From the NCBI RefSeq assembly GCF_029688925.1, contig NZ_JARUKY010000002.1:62001-126000 (forward strand): a stretch of DNA of 64,000 nucleotides, read 5' to 3'. The notes under the pieces are model-generated. The model made no database searches and was not told the DNA's origin. It saw only the letters and a list, made by a program, of their open reading frames with translations. This document shows positions 31,212-40,125 of the stretch, one piece after another; position 1 is the first letter of the stretch; each line of letters starts with the position of its first letter. Origin of the DNA: Evansella sp. AB-P1 (GTDB lineage: Bacteria; Bacillota; Bacilli; Bacillales; Salisediminibacteriaceae). The translations under genes were made by a program, and so were the position numbers.

Positions 31212-31904
31212 ATGAAAGAAATATTAAACTCGTTTACGGAAGCTGTAGAAAATATTGAAGATGACTCTACATTACTTGTTGGTGGATTTGGTTTATGTGG
31301 AATACCTGAAAATTTAATTAAAGGACTTAGAGAGTCAGGTGTAAAGGACTTGACAATTATATCAAACAATTGCGGTGTGGACGATTGGGGTCTAGGCTTA
31401 CTATTAGAAAATAAGCAAATCAAAAAGATAATGGCATCGTATGTTGGCGAAAACAAAGAGTTTGAACGGCAAGTGCTAGCGGGTGAATTGGAGGTAGAGC
31501 TTATTCCCCAAGGGACTCTTGCTGAAAGAATACGTGCCGGTGGAGCTGGTATTCCTGCATTTTACACACCAGCAGGAGTAGGAACGAAGATTGCTGAAGG
31601 GAAGGAAGTACGAACCTTTGACGGAAAAGAATATCTACTTGAAAAAGCAATTACAGCTGACTATAGCCTCATTCGAGCTTATAAAGGGGATCTTCACGGA
31701 AACTTGATCTATCGATTGACAGCACAAAATTTTAATCCTATGATGGCTGCTGCAGGTAAGGTAACCATTGCAGAGGTTGAAAACTTGGTTAAAACTGGGG
31801 AATTAAACCCGGAGCATATTCATACACCGAGTATTTACGTAAATAAATTAATAGTTGGAAAACAAGAAAAGCGGATAGAAAGAAGAACGATCGCCCAATC
31901 ATAA
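31212..31904 (+). CDS. scoA: 3-oxoacid (acetoacetate) CoA-transferase, subunit A
   Basis: A 230-aa subunit with the ScoA/AtoD signature [14 protein letters not shown] (about residues 25-38) and the [16 protein letters not shown] motif. The start at 31212 is chosen because GGAGGGGAGAAGAG precedes it; an in-frame start 36 bp upstream has no ribosome site. Together with subunit B it moves CoA from succinyl-CoA to acetoacetate, giving acetoacetyl-CoA for thiolysis. It completes leucine breakdown in place of the acyl-CoA synthetase gene (yngI) found in the B. subtilis cluster. Confidence 0.92.
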   Translation: MKEILNSFTEAVENIEDDSTLLVGGFGLCGIPENLIKGLRESGVKDLTIISNNCGVDDWGLGLLLENKQIKKIMASYVGENKEFERQVLAGELEVELIPQGTLAERIRAGGAGIPAFYTPAGVGTKIAEGKEVRTFDGKEYLLEKAITADYSLIRAYKGDLHGNLIYRLTAQNFNPMMAAAGKVTIAEVENLVKTGELNPEHIHTPSIYVNKLIVGKQEKRIERRTIAQS

Positions 31905-31923
31905 AAAGTAAGGAGGGAATGAA

Positions 31924-32568
31924 ATGGCAGTTGATCGGAAAGCATTGAGAGAGCTCATTGCAAGAAGAGCTGAAAAAGAAATCCATGACGGCGATTATGT
32001 AAATCTGGGAATTGGTATGCCTACGATGGTAGCAAATTTTATTTCTAAAAATAAACAAGTTATTTTACAATCAGAAAATGGATTATTAGGTATTGGTCCT
32101 TTTCCAACGGAGGAAGAGGTAGATGCAGATTTAATTAATGCCGGAAAAGAAACAGTAACAACTGTTGACGGAGCCTCCTTTTTTAGTAGTGCAGAATCTT
32201 TTGCAATGATCCGTGGAGGACATATTGATGTTGCAATATTAGGAGCTATGGAAGTTGCAGAAAATGGAGATTTAGCAAACTGGATGATCCCAGGAAAAAT
32301 GATTAAGGGAATGGGTGGTGCCATGGATCTTGTTCATGGAGCAAAGAAAGTCGTTATTATTATGGAGCATGTGAACAGGAACGGCGCCCCTAAAATATTA
32401 AATACATGCAGCTTACCCTTAACTGGAATGGGAGTTGTTAATCGTATCATTACGGATCGAGCAGTGATCGATGTGACTGATCGCGGTTTAGTTTTAAAGG
32501 AAATTTTAGGTGACTATAGCTTTGAGGACATTCAAGCTGTAACGGAACCCACATTAATTAAAGAATAG
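31924..32568 (+). CDS. scoB: 3-oxoacid (acetoacetate) CoA-transferase, subunit B
   Basis: A 214-aa subunit. The catalytic glutamate lies in [13 protein letters not shown] (about residue 50), the residue that carries the CoA thioester. Other conserved parts are [38 protein letters not shown] and [18 protein letters not shown]. Last gene of the operon; AAGGAGGGAATGAA box, 19-bp gap from subunit A. A terminator follows at 32607-32660. Confidence 0.94.
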   Translation: MAVDRKALRELIARRAEKEIHDGDYVNLGIGMPTMVANFISKNKQVILQSENGLLGIGPFPTEEEVDADLINAGKETVTTVDGASFFSSAESFAMIRGGHIDVAILGAMEVAENGDLANWMIPGKMIKGMGGAMDLVHGAKKVVIIMEHVNRNGAPKILNTCSLPLTGMGVVNRIITDRAVIDVTDRGLVLKEILGDYSFEDIQAVTEPTLIKE

Positions 32569-32606
32569 AAAAATTGAGAACAAAATATCATAGTAGTATT
32601 CACTTC

Positions 32607-32660
32607 AAAAAAGACTGTCTAAAGGTCATTATAAAATGACTGGACGGTCTTTTAATTTTT
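32607..32660 (+). terminator. Terminator of the leucine-catabolic operon
   Basis: Extended hairpin AAAAGAC-GTC-GGTCATT / AATGAC-GAC-GTCTTTT with small bulges, then TTTTAATTTTT. Apart from this and the SASP promoter, 32569-32891 shows no gene. Confidence 0.8.
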
Positions 32661-32837
32661 ATAATGAGCATATTCTCATGTTGCGTCATCTGCCGAACAA
32701 TTAAATAAGACTGGAAAATATGCATAATAAGGAATTGGATCCTAGGTTTCTTTTTTCTAATTCACATTATTTATTTGCTTAAAATGCCGATATCATCGTT
32801 TCTATCATCGTTACCTAAAAATTGCTAATTAGATTTT

Positions 32838-32867
32838 TACATACCTGAAAACAAATGAATCATACTA
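32838..32867 (+). promoter_or_regulatory. Candidate forespore (sigma-G) promoter of the SASP gene
   Basis: -10 CATACTA (32861-32867) fits CATnnTA; -35 TACATA (32838-32843) is 17 nt upstream. About 25 bp before the SASP start codon. Confidence 0.5.
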
Positions 32868-32891
32868 TGATTACGACAGGAGGTGAGACAC

Positions 32892-33095
32892 ATGGCAAAC
32901 AACAACAGTTCAAACCAATTACTTGTTCCTGGAGTACAACAAGCTCTTGATCAAATGAAATATGAGATTGCACAAGAGTTTGGAGTTCAGCTAGGACCAG
33001 ATGCTACTTCTCGTGCTAACGGATCTGTTGGTGGAGAAATTACAAAGCGTCTAGTATCTATGGCTGAGCAACAATTTGGCGGTCAACAACAATAA
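32892..33095 (+). CDS. Small acid-soluble spore protein, alpha/beta type
   Basis: A 67-aa protein that coats and protects DNA in dormant spores. [23 protein letters not shown] opens the family pattern; the GPR protease site lies in [32 protein letters not shown]. The ATG at 32892 is preferred (CAGGAGGTGAGACAC before it) over an in-frame GTG 9 bp upstream that lies within the ribosome site. Synteny with the yhe region suggests the SspB position of B. subtilis, but alpha/beta SASPs are too alike to name. Confidence 0.95.
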   Translation: MANNNSSNQLLVPGVQQALDQMKYEIAQEFGVQLGPDATSRANGSVGGEITKRLVSMAEQQFGGQQQ

Positions 33096-33118
33096 TGTAA
33101 ATGAATAACATGGCTGTA

Positions 33119-33149
33119 AAGGGGATGGACAAGCTCCATCCTCTTTTTG
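33119..33149 (+). terminator. Terminator of the SASP gene
   Basis: AGGGGATGGA / TCCATCCTCT stem with a 5-6 nt loop and TTTTTG. Confidence 0.9.
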
Positions 33150-33240
33150 TAAGATGATTTAAGTATTACTGCATTAGTGGATGAAACGAATGATTAACTT
33201 AACCTTTATTTGTTAGTATTCATAAGTTCGATAATTGTTA

Positions 33241-33294
33241 TTATGGGGTAGACCACCCATGCAAGTGGAGATTTGCACCATGGGAGATGAAATA
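33241..33294 (+). repeat. Core hairpin repeat, copy G
   Basis: GGGGTAGACCACCCATGCAAGTGGAGATTTGCACCATGGG (by position) then GATGAAATAAT. It is followed by ATTGGAATGAGTGGAATCAC, a flank also present at 51718-51737 in nearly the same form. Confidence 0.88.
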
Positions 33295-33407
33295 ATTTTT
33301 ATCCAATTGGAATGAGTGGAATCACATCAGATGTCGCACTTATGCCCTTGTGGTGAAAGGGAAGTGTGGTGTAGCGAATGAATAGAGTATCTATATTAGG
33401 ATTATCG

Positions 33408-33460
33408 ATTTTTTCAGTAGACCTCACATGCAAGTAATCTTGCACTTGGGGGGAATTTTC
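33408..33460 (+). repeat. Core hairpin repeat, copy H
   Basis: TTTTTTCAGTAGACCTCAC, ATGCAAG / CTTGCAC, then a diverged end GGGGGGAATTTTC. It ends only 20 bp before the start of the zinc-ribbon gene and may lie in its 5' leader. Confidence 0.8.
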
Positions 33461-33479
33461 AGGTAAAGGAGTGGGGAAA

Positions 33480-33728
33480 TTGAGTTTTTGTCCAGTGTGT
33501 AATGGTATGGAGAAAATAAACAAAAAGTGTCCATCTTGTCAAACGATAATGGAGGATGAGGGACGCCTTCATGATTATTATGATGATTATAGTGCATATG
33601 AATCCATTGATCTAATGAAATTAGAGGATGGTATTAAAAATGATAATGAAGAACATTTATGTCCCCACTTATTATTGTGTAAGGAATGTTTAAAGGATGA
33701 AGTAATTCTTGTTAATGAAGATATATAA
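33480..33728 (+). CDS. Small zinc-ribbon protein (hypothetical)
   Basis: An 82-aa protein with four CxxC-type pairs: FCPVCNG, KCPSCQT near the N-terminus and, after an acidic DYYDDYSAYESID stretch, HLCPHLLLCKECL near the end. It probably binds one or two zinc ions. The TTG at 33480 is preferred because AAAGGAG lies 8 nt before it; an upstream GTG (33471) is too near that box. It follows two copies of the core repeat and ends facing msmX. Conserved-looking hypothetical; role unknown. Confidence 0.7.
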   Translation: MSFCPVCNGMEKINKKCPSCQTIMEDEGRLHDYYDDYSAYESIDLMKLEDGIKNDNEEHLCPHLLLCKECLKDEVILVNEDI

Positions 33729-33773
33729 ATGTATATCCTACACTTTTATAAAAAAATACATAATTTAAAAAAG

Positions 33774-33820
33774 AGAGGCTGTCCTCATAAGTCATTCAAT
33801 GACTTGATTGGACAGCCTCT
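33774..33820. terminator. Bidirectional terminator between zinc-ribbon gene and msmX
   Basis: Perfect outer stem AGAGGCTGTCC / GGACAGCCTCT with an inner AAGTCAT / ATGACTT stem. Confidence 0.85.
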
Positions 33821-33825
33821 TGTTA

Positions 33826-34917
33826 TTAACGTAAACGTAATTCAGTTGCAGGGTCGAAGAAGTGAACTTTGTTCATATCAATTGCCATAGTTAGAGAGCT
33901 ACCAGCACCGATATCAGTACGGGAATCTACACGTGCAATAAAGTCTTGACCACCAACTTTAGAGTAAAGGAATGTTTCCGCACCCATTAATTCTGATACT
34001 TCGATTTTAGCTTCGAAGCTAGTTTCTTTTGAAGATTCAATGAATACAGGCTCATCGTGGATGTCCTCAGGACGTACTCCAAGGATGATGTCTTTTCCAT
34101 TGAACTTTTCAAGAGGCTTCATTTTTCCTTCAGGAACTTTTACTTTGTACCCATTAACTTCGAAGAAACCATCAGTTAATTTACCAGTAAGGAAGTTCAT
34201 AGATGGTGCACCGATGAATCCACCAACGAATACGTTTTCTGGATTATCATAGATATCTTTTGGAGCACCTACTTGTTGAACAACTCCGTCTTTCATAACA
34301 ACGATACGAGTCGCCATTGTCATCGCTTCTGTTTGGTCATGCGTTACATAAATTGTTGTTGTTTGTAGACGTTGGTGTAGTTTAGAGATCTCAGCACGCA
34401 TTTGTACACGTAGCTTTGCATCAAGGTTAGATAATGGCTCATCCATAAGGAATACTTTTGGATCACGAACGATTGCACGACCAAGTGCAACACGTTGACG
34501 CTGACCACCAGACATTGCTTTAGGCTTACGATCTAACATTTCTTCTAGACCAAGGATTTTTGCAGCTTCTTGTACACGTCTTTCAATTTCGTCTTTCTTA
34601 AACTTACGAAGCTTAAGACCAAAAGCCATGTTATCATATACATTCATATGTGGATAAAGTGCATAGTTTTGGAATACCATCGCGATGTCACGATCTTTTG
34701 GTGCGATATCGTTTACTAGAGTGTCTCCGATATATAACTCACCTTTTGAAATTTCTTCAAGACCGGCAACCATACGAAGTGTTGTAGATTTACCACAACC
34801 TGATGGTCCAACGAATACGATAAATTCTTTATCTTCAATTTTTAAATTGAAGTCAGTTACTGCTTGTACGTCTCCAGGATAGATTTTGTAGAGACCTTTA
34901 AAAGTAATATCTGCCAT
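33826..34917 (-). CDS. msmX: Multi-sugar ABC transporter ATP-binding protein MsmX
   Basis: A 363-aa CUT1-family ATPase that energises several sugar importers. Walker A GPSGCGKST, Q-loop FQNYALYPHM, signature MSGGQRQRVALGRA, Walker B VFLMDEPLSNLDAKLR and H-loop YVTHDQTEAM are all intact, and the C-terminal third is the TOBE/regulatory domain (ILGVRPEDIHDE). The ATG at 34917 is used (GGAGTGGAATTC before it). No permease or binding-protein gene is adjacent, as expected of a shared ATPase. A cre-like site upstream (34990-35003) suggests CcpA control. Confidence 0.93.
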   Translation of the reverse strand: MADITFKGLYKIYPGDVQAVTDFNLKIEDKEFIVFVGPSGCGKSTTLRMVAGLEEISKGELYIGDTLVNDIAPKDRDIAMVFQNYALYPHMNVYDNMAFGLKLRKFKKDEIERRVQEAAKILGLEEMLDRKPKAMSGGQRQRVALGRAIVRDPKVFLMDEPLSNLDAKLRVQMRAEISKLHQRLQTTTIYVTHDQTEAMTMATRIVVMKDGVVQQVGAPKDIYDNPENVFVGGFIGAPSMNFLTGKLTDGFFEVNGYKVKVPEGKMKPLEKFNGKDIILGVRPEDIHDEPVFIESSKETSFEAKIEVSELMGAETFLYSKVGGQDFIARVDSRTDIGAGSSLTMAIDMNKVHFFDPATELRLR

Positions 34918-34989
34918 GAATTCCACTCCTTAAATTATGTGAACGTAGTAACGTTCCATTCATTTTTGATTTCTAGACATAGTGTATAA

Positions 34990-35003
34990 TGAAAAGGTTT
35001 TCA
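34990..35003. promoter_or_regulatory. cre-like site upstream of msmX
   Basis: TGAAAAGGTTTTCA fits the cre consensus with one mismatch at the central CG. It lies about 75 bp before the msmX start. The rest of the 318-bp gap 34918-35235 shows no gene. Confidence 0.45.
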
Positions 35004-35235
35004 AAACTACTGTAATGTTGCATAAAAAATAGGCGGTTTTTTTATGCAAATTGCAAACGTTGTTATTTTAACGAAGTAATTTAGTGTAAATAGACGATAA
35101 AGAAATGAGTCATCCTACTCCACGAAAAGGTATCTAGAACTACTATCCCAGTGATTTATCCGTTGGACGAAGGTCTTTGGGAAAGAGAGTACAAGTTGTG
35201 ACTTTATATCTTTGATTATTGTTACAATATTGTGT

Positions 35236-36153
35236 CTAGTCATCAGGATGTGTGTGTTGCAGTAATATAAACAAAAAGTAAACTGCTACTGCATTTGGAA
35301 AACGTTTAATATCTATTGATGTTTTTTCAATAAATTTATCCACTCGGTATTGAAGTGTATTTCGATGCATGAACATTTTTTTAGCAGCTAAACTGGTATT
35401 CATATTACACTCTAGATAAAACTTAACAGACTCTAACAGCTGCTGATCATCTATAACGGGTGAAAGCATTGTTATTAATGTATTTTTTGTTGTATCTTTT
35501 ATGTCACGGAGAAGAAGGTATGGAATAATTTCATGTTCAATAAATATTTTTTTTGATGGCATAACTTGTCTTGTTACATCGAACATATCTTTTTCCCATA
35601 TAAACCGTTCCTTCATATCTTCCACATTTGACATAGAGGAACCAACATAAACATAGAGCTGAACAAAAAAGTCTGAGGCAATGGTGTCAACGATAGAATC
35701 AATTGGAATTTCCTCTTCTTCCTCTATGTTCATCAACTGTATAAAAAAACCGTGATTAGAATTAATCCACAAAACCTCTTGCGACGATGAAAATAGGTTT
35801 TTCAATGCTTCTTCAAATTCACCGTGATCTCCAATAGAACCTTGAATATAAAAATAAACAAATCGAAAAGGAGAGGTGTAACTCTTTTTTAGAATTGTTA
35901 GATCTGGCTCCATACTCTCTACAAGTAAATTGTATAATATTTGTTCTTTTTCATTTTTCGGAGTATAGAAAGCATCATTGTTAGAATTGAAAAGTGTTTC
36001 TAGCAGTTGTATTTCATCACTAGAAAGGTTTCGTTTATCGAAGATGATGCTGTCCCCAGTATGATCGGATAGTTTTAATCGATATGTTGATGGTATGTCA
36101 TTAAAATTGTTTGAAATTGCATGTGCATAATTGTCTTTGAGTCGATTGAGCAT
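35236..36153 (-). CDS. PucR/CdaR-type regulator with C-terminal helix-turn-helix
   Basis: A 305-aa protein whose last 60 residues form the PucR C-terminal HTH: LECNMNTSLAAKKMFMHRNTLQYRVDKFIEKTSIDIKRFPNAVAVYFLFIL. The first 200 residues are not a recognisable ligand domain at sight; they resemble the weakly conserved N-terminal part of sugar-diacid-type regulators. It lies upstream of msmX on the same strand, as does a similar gene in B. subtilis (yxkF), so it may control msmX or sugar uptake. The gap to msmX of about 320 bp implies a separate promoter for msmX. Confidence 0.8.
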   Translation of the reverse strand: MLNRLKDNYAHAISNNFNDIPSTYRLKLSDHTGDSIIFDKRNLSSDEIQLLETLFNSNNDAFYTPKNEKEQILYNLLVESMEPDLTILKKSYTSPFRFVYFYIQGSIGDHGEFEEALKNLFSSSQEVLWINSNHGFFIQLMNIEEEEEIPIDSIVDTIASDFFVQLYVYVGSSMSNVEDMKERFIWEKDMFDVTRQVMPSKKIFIEHEIIPYLLLRDIKDTTKNTLITMLSPVIDDQQLLESVKFYLECNMNTSLAAKKMFMHRNTLQYRVDKFIEKTSIDIKRFPNAVAVYFLFILLQHTHPDD

Positions 36154-36237
36154 TATTCTAGTACTCCTTTATTAAGGTTCCATATCTAGTATATATAAAC
36201 TACGGTCTGAGTGCTAGTGAAGTACTTTTCCAAGTTG

Positions 36238-36268
36238 AAAGACCGAACAATGACGTTCGGTCTTTTTT
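36238..36268. terminator. Terminator hairpin
   Basis: AAAGACCGAAC / GTTCGGTCTTT perfect stem with a 6-nt loop and a T-run on the plus side. It lies just after the minus-strand gene at 36279-36452. Confidence 0.75.
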
Positions 36269-36278
36269 TATCGTTTTT

Positions 36279-36452
36279 TTATTCTTTAGCGTGATATGGT
36301 GGTGATTCTTCCTTCAAATCTTGTGCTTCATCTATTTGTCTTTTACTAAAAGTAATATGATCTTTACCACCTGCTAAACCTTCATTCGTCATTCGATCAA
36401 CATCAACCATTGCACGGTCTCGGCCTTCAAAATTTGAATCTTTTTTATCCAT
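36279..36452 (-). CDS. Small hydrophilic protein, 57 aa
   Basis: Encodes a charged, soluble peptide (MDKKDSNFEGRDRAMVDVDR...) with MVDVDRMTNEGLAGG as its most conserved-looking part. The ATG at 36452 has GAGGAGGGATATTGTT before it. I do not recognise a characterised family with certainty; the composition (Asp/Glu/Arg-rich, no Cys) is like several small sporulation-time proteins of Bacillus. It follows the YheC/YheD block on the same strand. Confidence 0.65.
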   Translation of the reverse strand: MDKKDSNFEGRDRAMVDVDRMTNEGLAGGKDHITFSKRQIDEAQDLKEESPPYHAKE

Positions 36453-36530
36453 AACAATATCCCTCCTCATTTACTATTTTTATCAAATGAAAGGGAAGTT
36501 ATCCTACTTATATTAATAATTGTTATAACA

Positions 36531-37562
36531 CTAACCTTCTTCCATAAAAATTTTTGTTAATAATATTATTCTTCGCTTTTGAATTTTTTGTTCATCAAAA
36601 GACATAGGCTTACTATTAATATCTAAAATCCAAAAATGGTGAGAATAATCAAGGGCAAAGTCAAAGGAAAACTCTTTAATGTGAATATATTCTTCCTGAA
36701 GCATTGTCCCAATTAAGTTTCCTACATGTAATACCTGTTTTAACTGGGGACGTACTGTAATATCATCCATTGAGAGCATTTGCCCCCCTTGTGGAACATG
36801 TGTAGTAAACCCTCCATGGGCTGCATGACGTATGCCGATACCAACAACATGCCATTCGTTTTCACAATATAGCATTAAAACTCGGTAGTCATAAGGATTA
36901 TCATCAATTTTAGGAAAAGTTAATCCTTTTTGCATGAGAGTGTTTTCCTTTTGAATGATAGGTTTAAGTAAATTGGCTAATTTTGCGTAGGAAAGGGAAG
37001 AGAATGTTTTTTCTTGGGAGTATAGAGTATATTTATTTGCATGTCGTTCAATCTTCCATATGCCGTGTCCTTGAGAACCAGAGCTTTCTTTTAAAAAAGT
37101 AGTTGGACAAGCTTCTAGAAATGAGTGGAGATCTTTCTTTGTCCGTAAGAGATCTGTTTGTGGAAAATGAATTTTTAATTGTTGATGTTGTAACACTAAT
37201 TTCCAAATGGATACTTTATTAAAAAAACAGTGGTTGAAATATGGAATACCCTCTTTATTTAGCCATGAAAGGTAGGACTGAAAAAATTCTTCCTTTTCTT
37301 TGCGACGATAAGGGTAACGATTGTATACGAATGAAGGCTTTGGACATTTAACCTTCATCCAATAATTAGCCTCTTCATTCCATTGAAACCCGAATGATTG
37401 ATTAGATTTACTAATAGGAAGAATGTAACCAGTCCCCCCTTTCTTTTGAATGGCGTATAACAATTTCATATAATATTCAATTTCACCCGTAAATAATGTG
37501 TCCTCTTTAGGTGCTACAAGAATAATGACGTTTTTATTTCTTCTATATAAAGAAATATTCAA
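36531..37562 (-). CDS. YheC/YheD-family ATP-grasp protein, short form, copy 2
   Basis: A 343-aa protein of the YheC/YheD family (endospore coat-associated ATP-grasp proteins). TTG start with GAAGGATGG before it. The ATP-grasp core has FLKESSGSQGHGIWKIER (ATP-binding loop), DYRVLMLYCENEWHVVGIGIRHA, THVPQGGQM, and FSFDFALDYSHHFWILDINSKPMSF (metal-binding D...N). The short form lacks the N-terminal domain of about 110 residues of the long forms. It is last of four paralogues in one strand and 39 bp from the previous one. Substrate of the ligase reaction is unknown. Confidence 0.85.
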   Translation of the reverse strand: MNISLYRRNKNVIILVAPKEDTLFTGEIEYYMKLLYAIQKKGGTGYILPISKSNQSFGFQWNEEANYWMKVKCPKPSFVYNRYPYRRKEKEEFFQSYLSWLNKEGIPYFNHCFFNKVSIWKLVLQHQQLKIHFPQTDLLRTKKDLHSFLEACPTTFLKESSGSQGHGIWKIERHANKYTLYSQEKTFSSLSYAKLANLLKPIIQKENTLMQKGLTFPKIDDNPYDYRVLMLYCENEWHVVGIGIRHAAHGGFTTHVPQGGQMLSMDDITVRPQLKQVLHVGNLIGTMLQEEYIHIKEFSFDFALDYSHHFWILDINSKPMSFDEQKIQKRRIILLTKIFMEEG

Positions 37563-37600
37563 TTTAAACCATCCTTCATAAATATTTTGTAGGTTTTCGG

Positions 37601-38995
37601 TTAAATTGTTACTTCGTCATTCGCGCTATAATCCATAATGGCTTCTTTATATAAATAGTTAGCATAATTCATTGGTAATTTCCTCGTTAATTGATCCTCT
37701 TGTTTTAATTTTGGATGAGAAAAAATTGTTCTTCCTGGTTTTGAATTGGCTTCAAACATCCAAATGTCTTCATTTTGGTCAATTCCTATGTCAAATCCAA
37801 TTTCCCCCACAATTCCATCTGTTGTTTTATCGATTGCGTACGTTAAATGCAGTGCAGTTGTCTTTAATTCCTCTAGTAATGATTTCCGTAATTTTAAATC
37901 CTCCCATATTTCATTTATTGACTTAATATGTCCACCACTCTTAACATGGGTTGTTACACTTCCAGATCCAGCGATTTTGGCAGCTATTGCACTAATACGC
38001 CATTTCCCCATTTCGTCTTTATTCGTGTGAACCCTAAAGTCAATAGGATTGTTTTGATATTTCAATAATGATATTCCTTGTTGAACGACCATTTGATCAA
38101 AGCCATTTGGGAATTGGTTTTGTAATAATCTTGTAAGAGATCCGTACCTTCTAAGACGGTTACGAATGTGGTCTCGAAAACGACAGTAATAATAATTTTC
38201 TTTGTCATCAAACAGTACTTGATGAATTCCCATACCGAGACTTCCATTCTTTGGTTTTATATAGACATGTTTATATTGATTAATAAAGGACTTTATTTCT
38301 TTGTCAGTTGGACTAGTAATGGTAGTAGGTAAATATTTATTCACATCGGAAAGGTTAATTAGTTGTTCGTATATGTGAGATTTATCAAAAAATCCAGGGT
38401 TAAACCAAGGGATTTGGTAGTTTTTTTGGAGACGTTCTTTTATTTCAGAATACGTAGGGTGCATTTCTGTTCTTCTGTTAGGTAAACGATCGTATACAAC
38501 ATTAGGAATTGGAACCTTTATTTTTTTCCATCCTGTTTCTTGAAAGGAGTAGCCCTCCATCGTTTCGTTCTCCCAATCAATATGGTGTGATCCAAATATA
38601 ATAGCAAGTGCTCCAGTTGTCCTTGCAGCGTGAAGGTATTTTGCAAATAAAAACGATCTTTCTCCTACAGGTCTTAATATGCTTCCGGTAAATCCAGCAG
38701 TGTATATGCCGATAATGGGACCAATGAAAATTCTTTCTACGTTGTCATATTCTATTGAAAGCTTAATTGGATATGGAATACATAATTTATTCCATGCGCG
38801 ATTGGAAAGGAAACAAGTATCATTTGTAATGTCCTCTTTAGAATGGACAGTGCAAGTCACTTCTTTTGTACCAAATTGAACGTTCTTCTCTGTTCCTTCT
38901 TGAATATTCCATTCACTTAAATAATTGTTCGAGATAAAAAGTTTATATGCATGATCATTTGATTCTAGTTGTTTTATCTCAACCATATGAGGCAT
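37601..38995 (-). CDS. YheC/YheD-family ATP-grasp protein, long form, copy 2
   Basis: A 464-aa paralogue. An N-terminal domain of about 110 residues (IKQLESNDHAYKLFISNNYLSEW..., GPIIGIYTAGF) precedes the ATP-grasp part: NVVYDRLPNRR, IKPKNGSLGMGIHQV, DFRVHTNKDEMGKWRISAIAAKIAG, THVKSGG and EIGFDIGIDQNEDIWMFEANSKPGRTIF. Start ATG behind AAGGAGTG. In B. subtilis the two relatives YheC and YheD are spore-associated; a mother-cell promoter is likely but none was identified. Confidence 0.88.
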   Translation of the reverse strand: MPHMVEIKQLESNDHAYKLFISNNYLSEWNIQEGTEKNVQFGTKEVTCTVHSKEDITNDTCFLSNRAWNKLCIPYPIKLSIEYDNVERIFIGPIIGIYTAGFTGSILRPVGERSFLFAKYLHAARTTGALAIIFGSHHIDWENETMEGYSFQETGWKKIKVPIPNVVYDRLPNRRTEMHPTYSEIKERLQKNYQIPWFNPGFFDKSHIYEQLINLSDVNKYLPTTITSPTDKEIKSFINQYKHVYIKPKNGSLGMGIHQVLFDDKENYYYCRFRDHIRNRLRRYGSLTRLLQNQFPNGFDQMVVQQGISLLKYQNNPIDFRVHTNKDEMGKWRISAIAAKIAGSGSVTTHVKSGGHIKSINEIWEDLKLRKSLLEELKTTALHLTYAIDKTTDGIVGEIGFDIGIDQNEDIWMFEANSKPGRTIFSHPKLKQEDQLTRKLPMNYANYLYKEAIMDYSANDEVTI

Positions 38996-39031
38996 TTTTT
39001 ACACTCCTTTAACACAATATAGAATTTTTCA

Positions 39032-40099
39032 TTAAAGTATGTCATTATTTTTTGATTTAGGAATGGAAGTGTGTTCGATAATTTGTATGATCCCTTTATA
39101 GATTTCTAATCTTTTTTCAGGTGTGGTAGTTTTCATCACAGTTTGATAACCAGGTTTTGAATTTATCTCCAGTATCCAAACATTTCCATCTAGATCGATA
39201 CCTAGATCAATTCCTAATTCAAATAATGGATGATGATAGTTATTTAAATGATAAGGGATAACATGTAACAACTGCTTCACCGTTTTTTTTACACTTTCCA
39301 TATACTTCTTTGATATTTTCATAGATGGAGAAACAATTCCTCCACCATGCAGGTTAGAAATAAAACTTCTATTATTTCCTATTCTAAAGCCGTTTCCAAC
39401 AACTATCCATTTTTGTGAAGAAGTTTTATGGAGGATAGTTCTTAAGTCAAAAGGCTGCTCACCAACTTTAAGTGAAAGCATAGGTTGAATTAAATAGTTA
39501 CTGGAAATCACATTTTCTATTAAATATTGATGGAGAGTTTCTATTTCACCACGAATAAGGTGATGTTGCTTTCTTTTTCCACAATAAATAGAAAATAGAT
39601 CCCCCCTTTTCCTTTCAATAACATATATCCCGATGCCATTTGAACCGAAAATTGGTTTGATAATTATCTCTCCATATTGATTTAAAAATGTTTGCAAAGT
39701 GCTTTTCTTTAAAAGTTCAGTTGGTGGTAAGAATTCCTTAATAAAATGGTTGTCATTTAACCATTTATATACAGTCCATTTATTTGGAAGTCCAGTCCCC
39801 AGAAAAGTTGTTTTTTCTTTTATTTGATTAAGCATTCTATTTATTTGCGGATGAATGCTTTTGTTGCTTGGAAAAAATATACGATCATATATATATAAAG
39901 GAAGTGGATACGTAGTTTTATTCCAAAAATTCTTATCTCTGTTGAAAAGTAAACCTTTTACACTATTGTTTTTTTCGTCATAGTTAAATGGAGAAAAGGA
40001 AATAACATCTATTCCAGCTAAGGAACAGCTCTTAGCTAATTCATTCATATATTCGTTATGAATAGTTGGATTCAGCTGTAGGATACCTAGTGAACTCAT
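39032..40099 (-). CDS. yheC: YheC/YheD-family ATP-grasp protein, short form, copy 1
   Basis: A 355-aa short-form paralogue, close in length to B. subtilis YheC. Motifs: YIYDRIFFPSN, IIKPIFGSNGIGIYVIER, PFDLRTILHKTSSQKWIVVGNGFRIG, SNLHGGGIV and ELGIDLGIDLDGNVWILEINSKPGYQT. Start ATG behind GAAGGAGAGC. It follows the first long form by 26 bp. Assignment to yheC rather than a duplicate rests on gene order. Confidence 0.86.
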   Translation of the reverse strand: MSSLGILQLNPTIHNEYMNELAKSCSLAGIDVISFSPFNYDEKNNSVKGLLFNRDKNFWNKTTYPLPLYIYDRIFFPSNKSIHPQINRMLNQIKEKTTFLGTGLPNKWTVYKWLNDNHFIKEFLPPTELLKKSTLQTFLNQYGEIIIKPIFGSNGIGIYVIERKRGDLFSIYCGKRKQHHLIRGEIETLHQYLIENVISSNYLIQPMLSLKVGEQPFDLRTILHKTSSQKWIVVGNGFRIGNNRSFISNLHGGGIVSPSMKISKKYMESVKKTVKQLLHVIPYHLNNYHHPLFELGIDLGIDLDGNVWILEINSKPGYQTVMKTTTPEKRLEIYKGIIQIIEHTSIPKSKNNDIL

Positions 40100-40125
40100 G
40101 ATAAGCTCTCCTTCATTACAAAATA

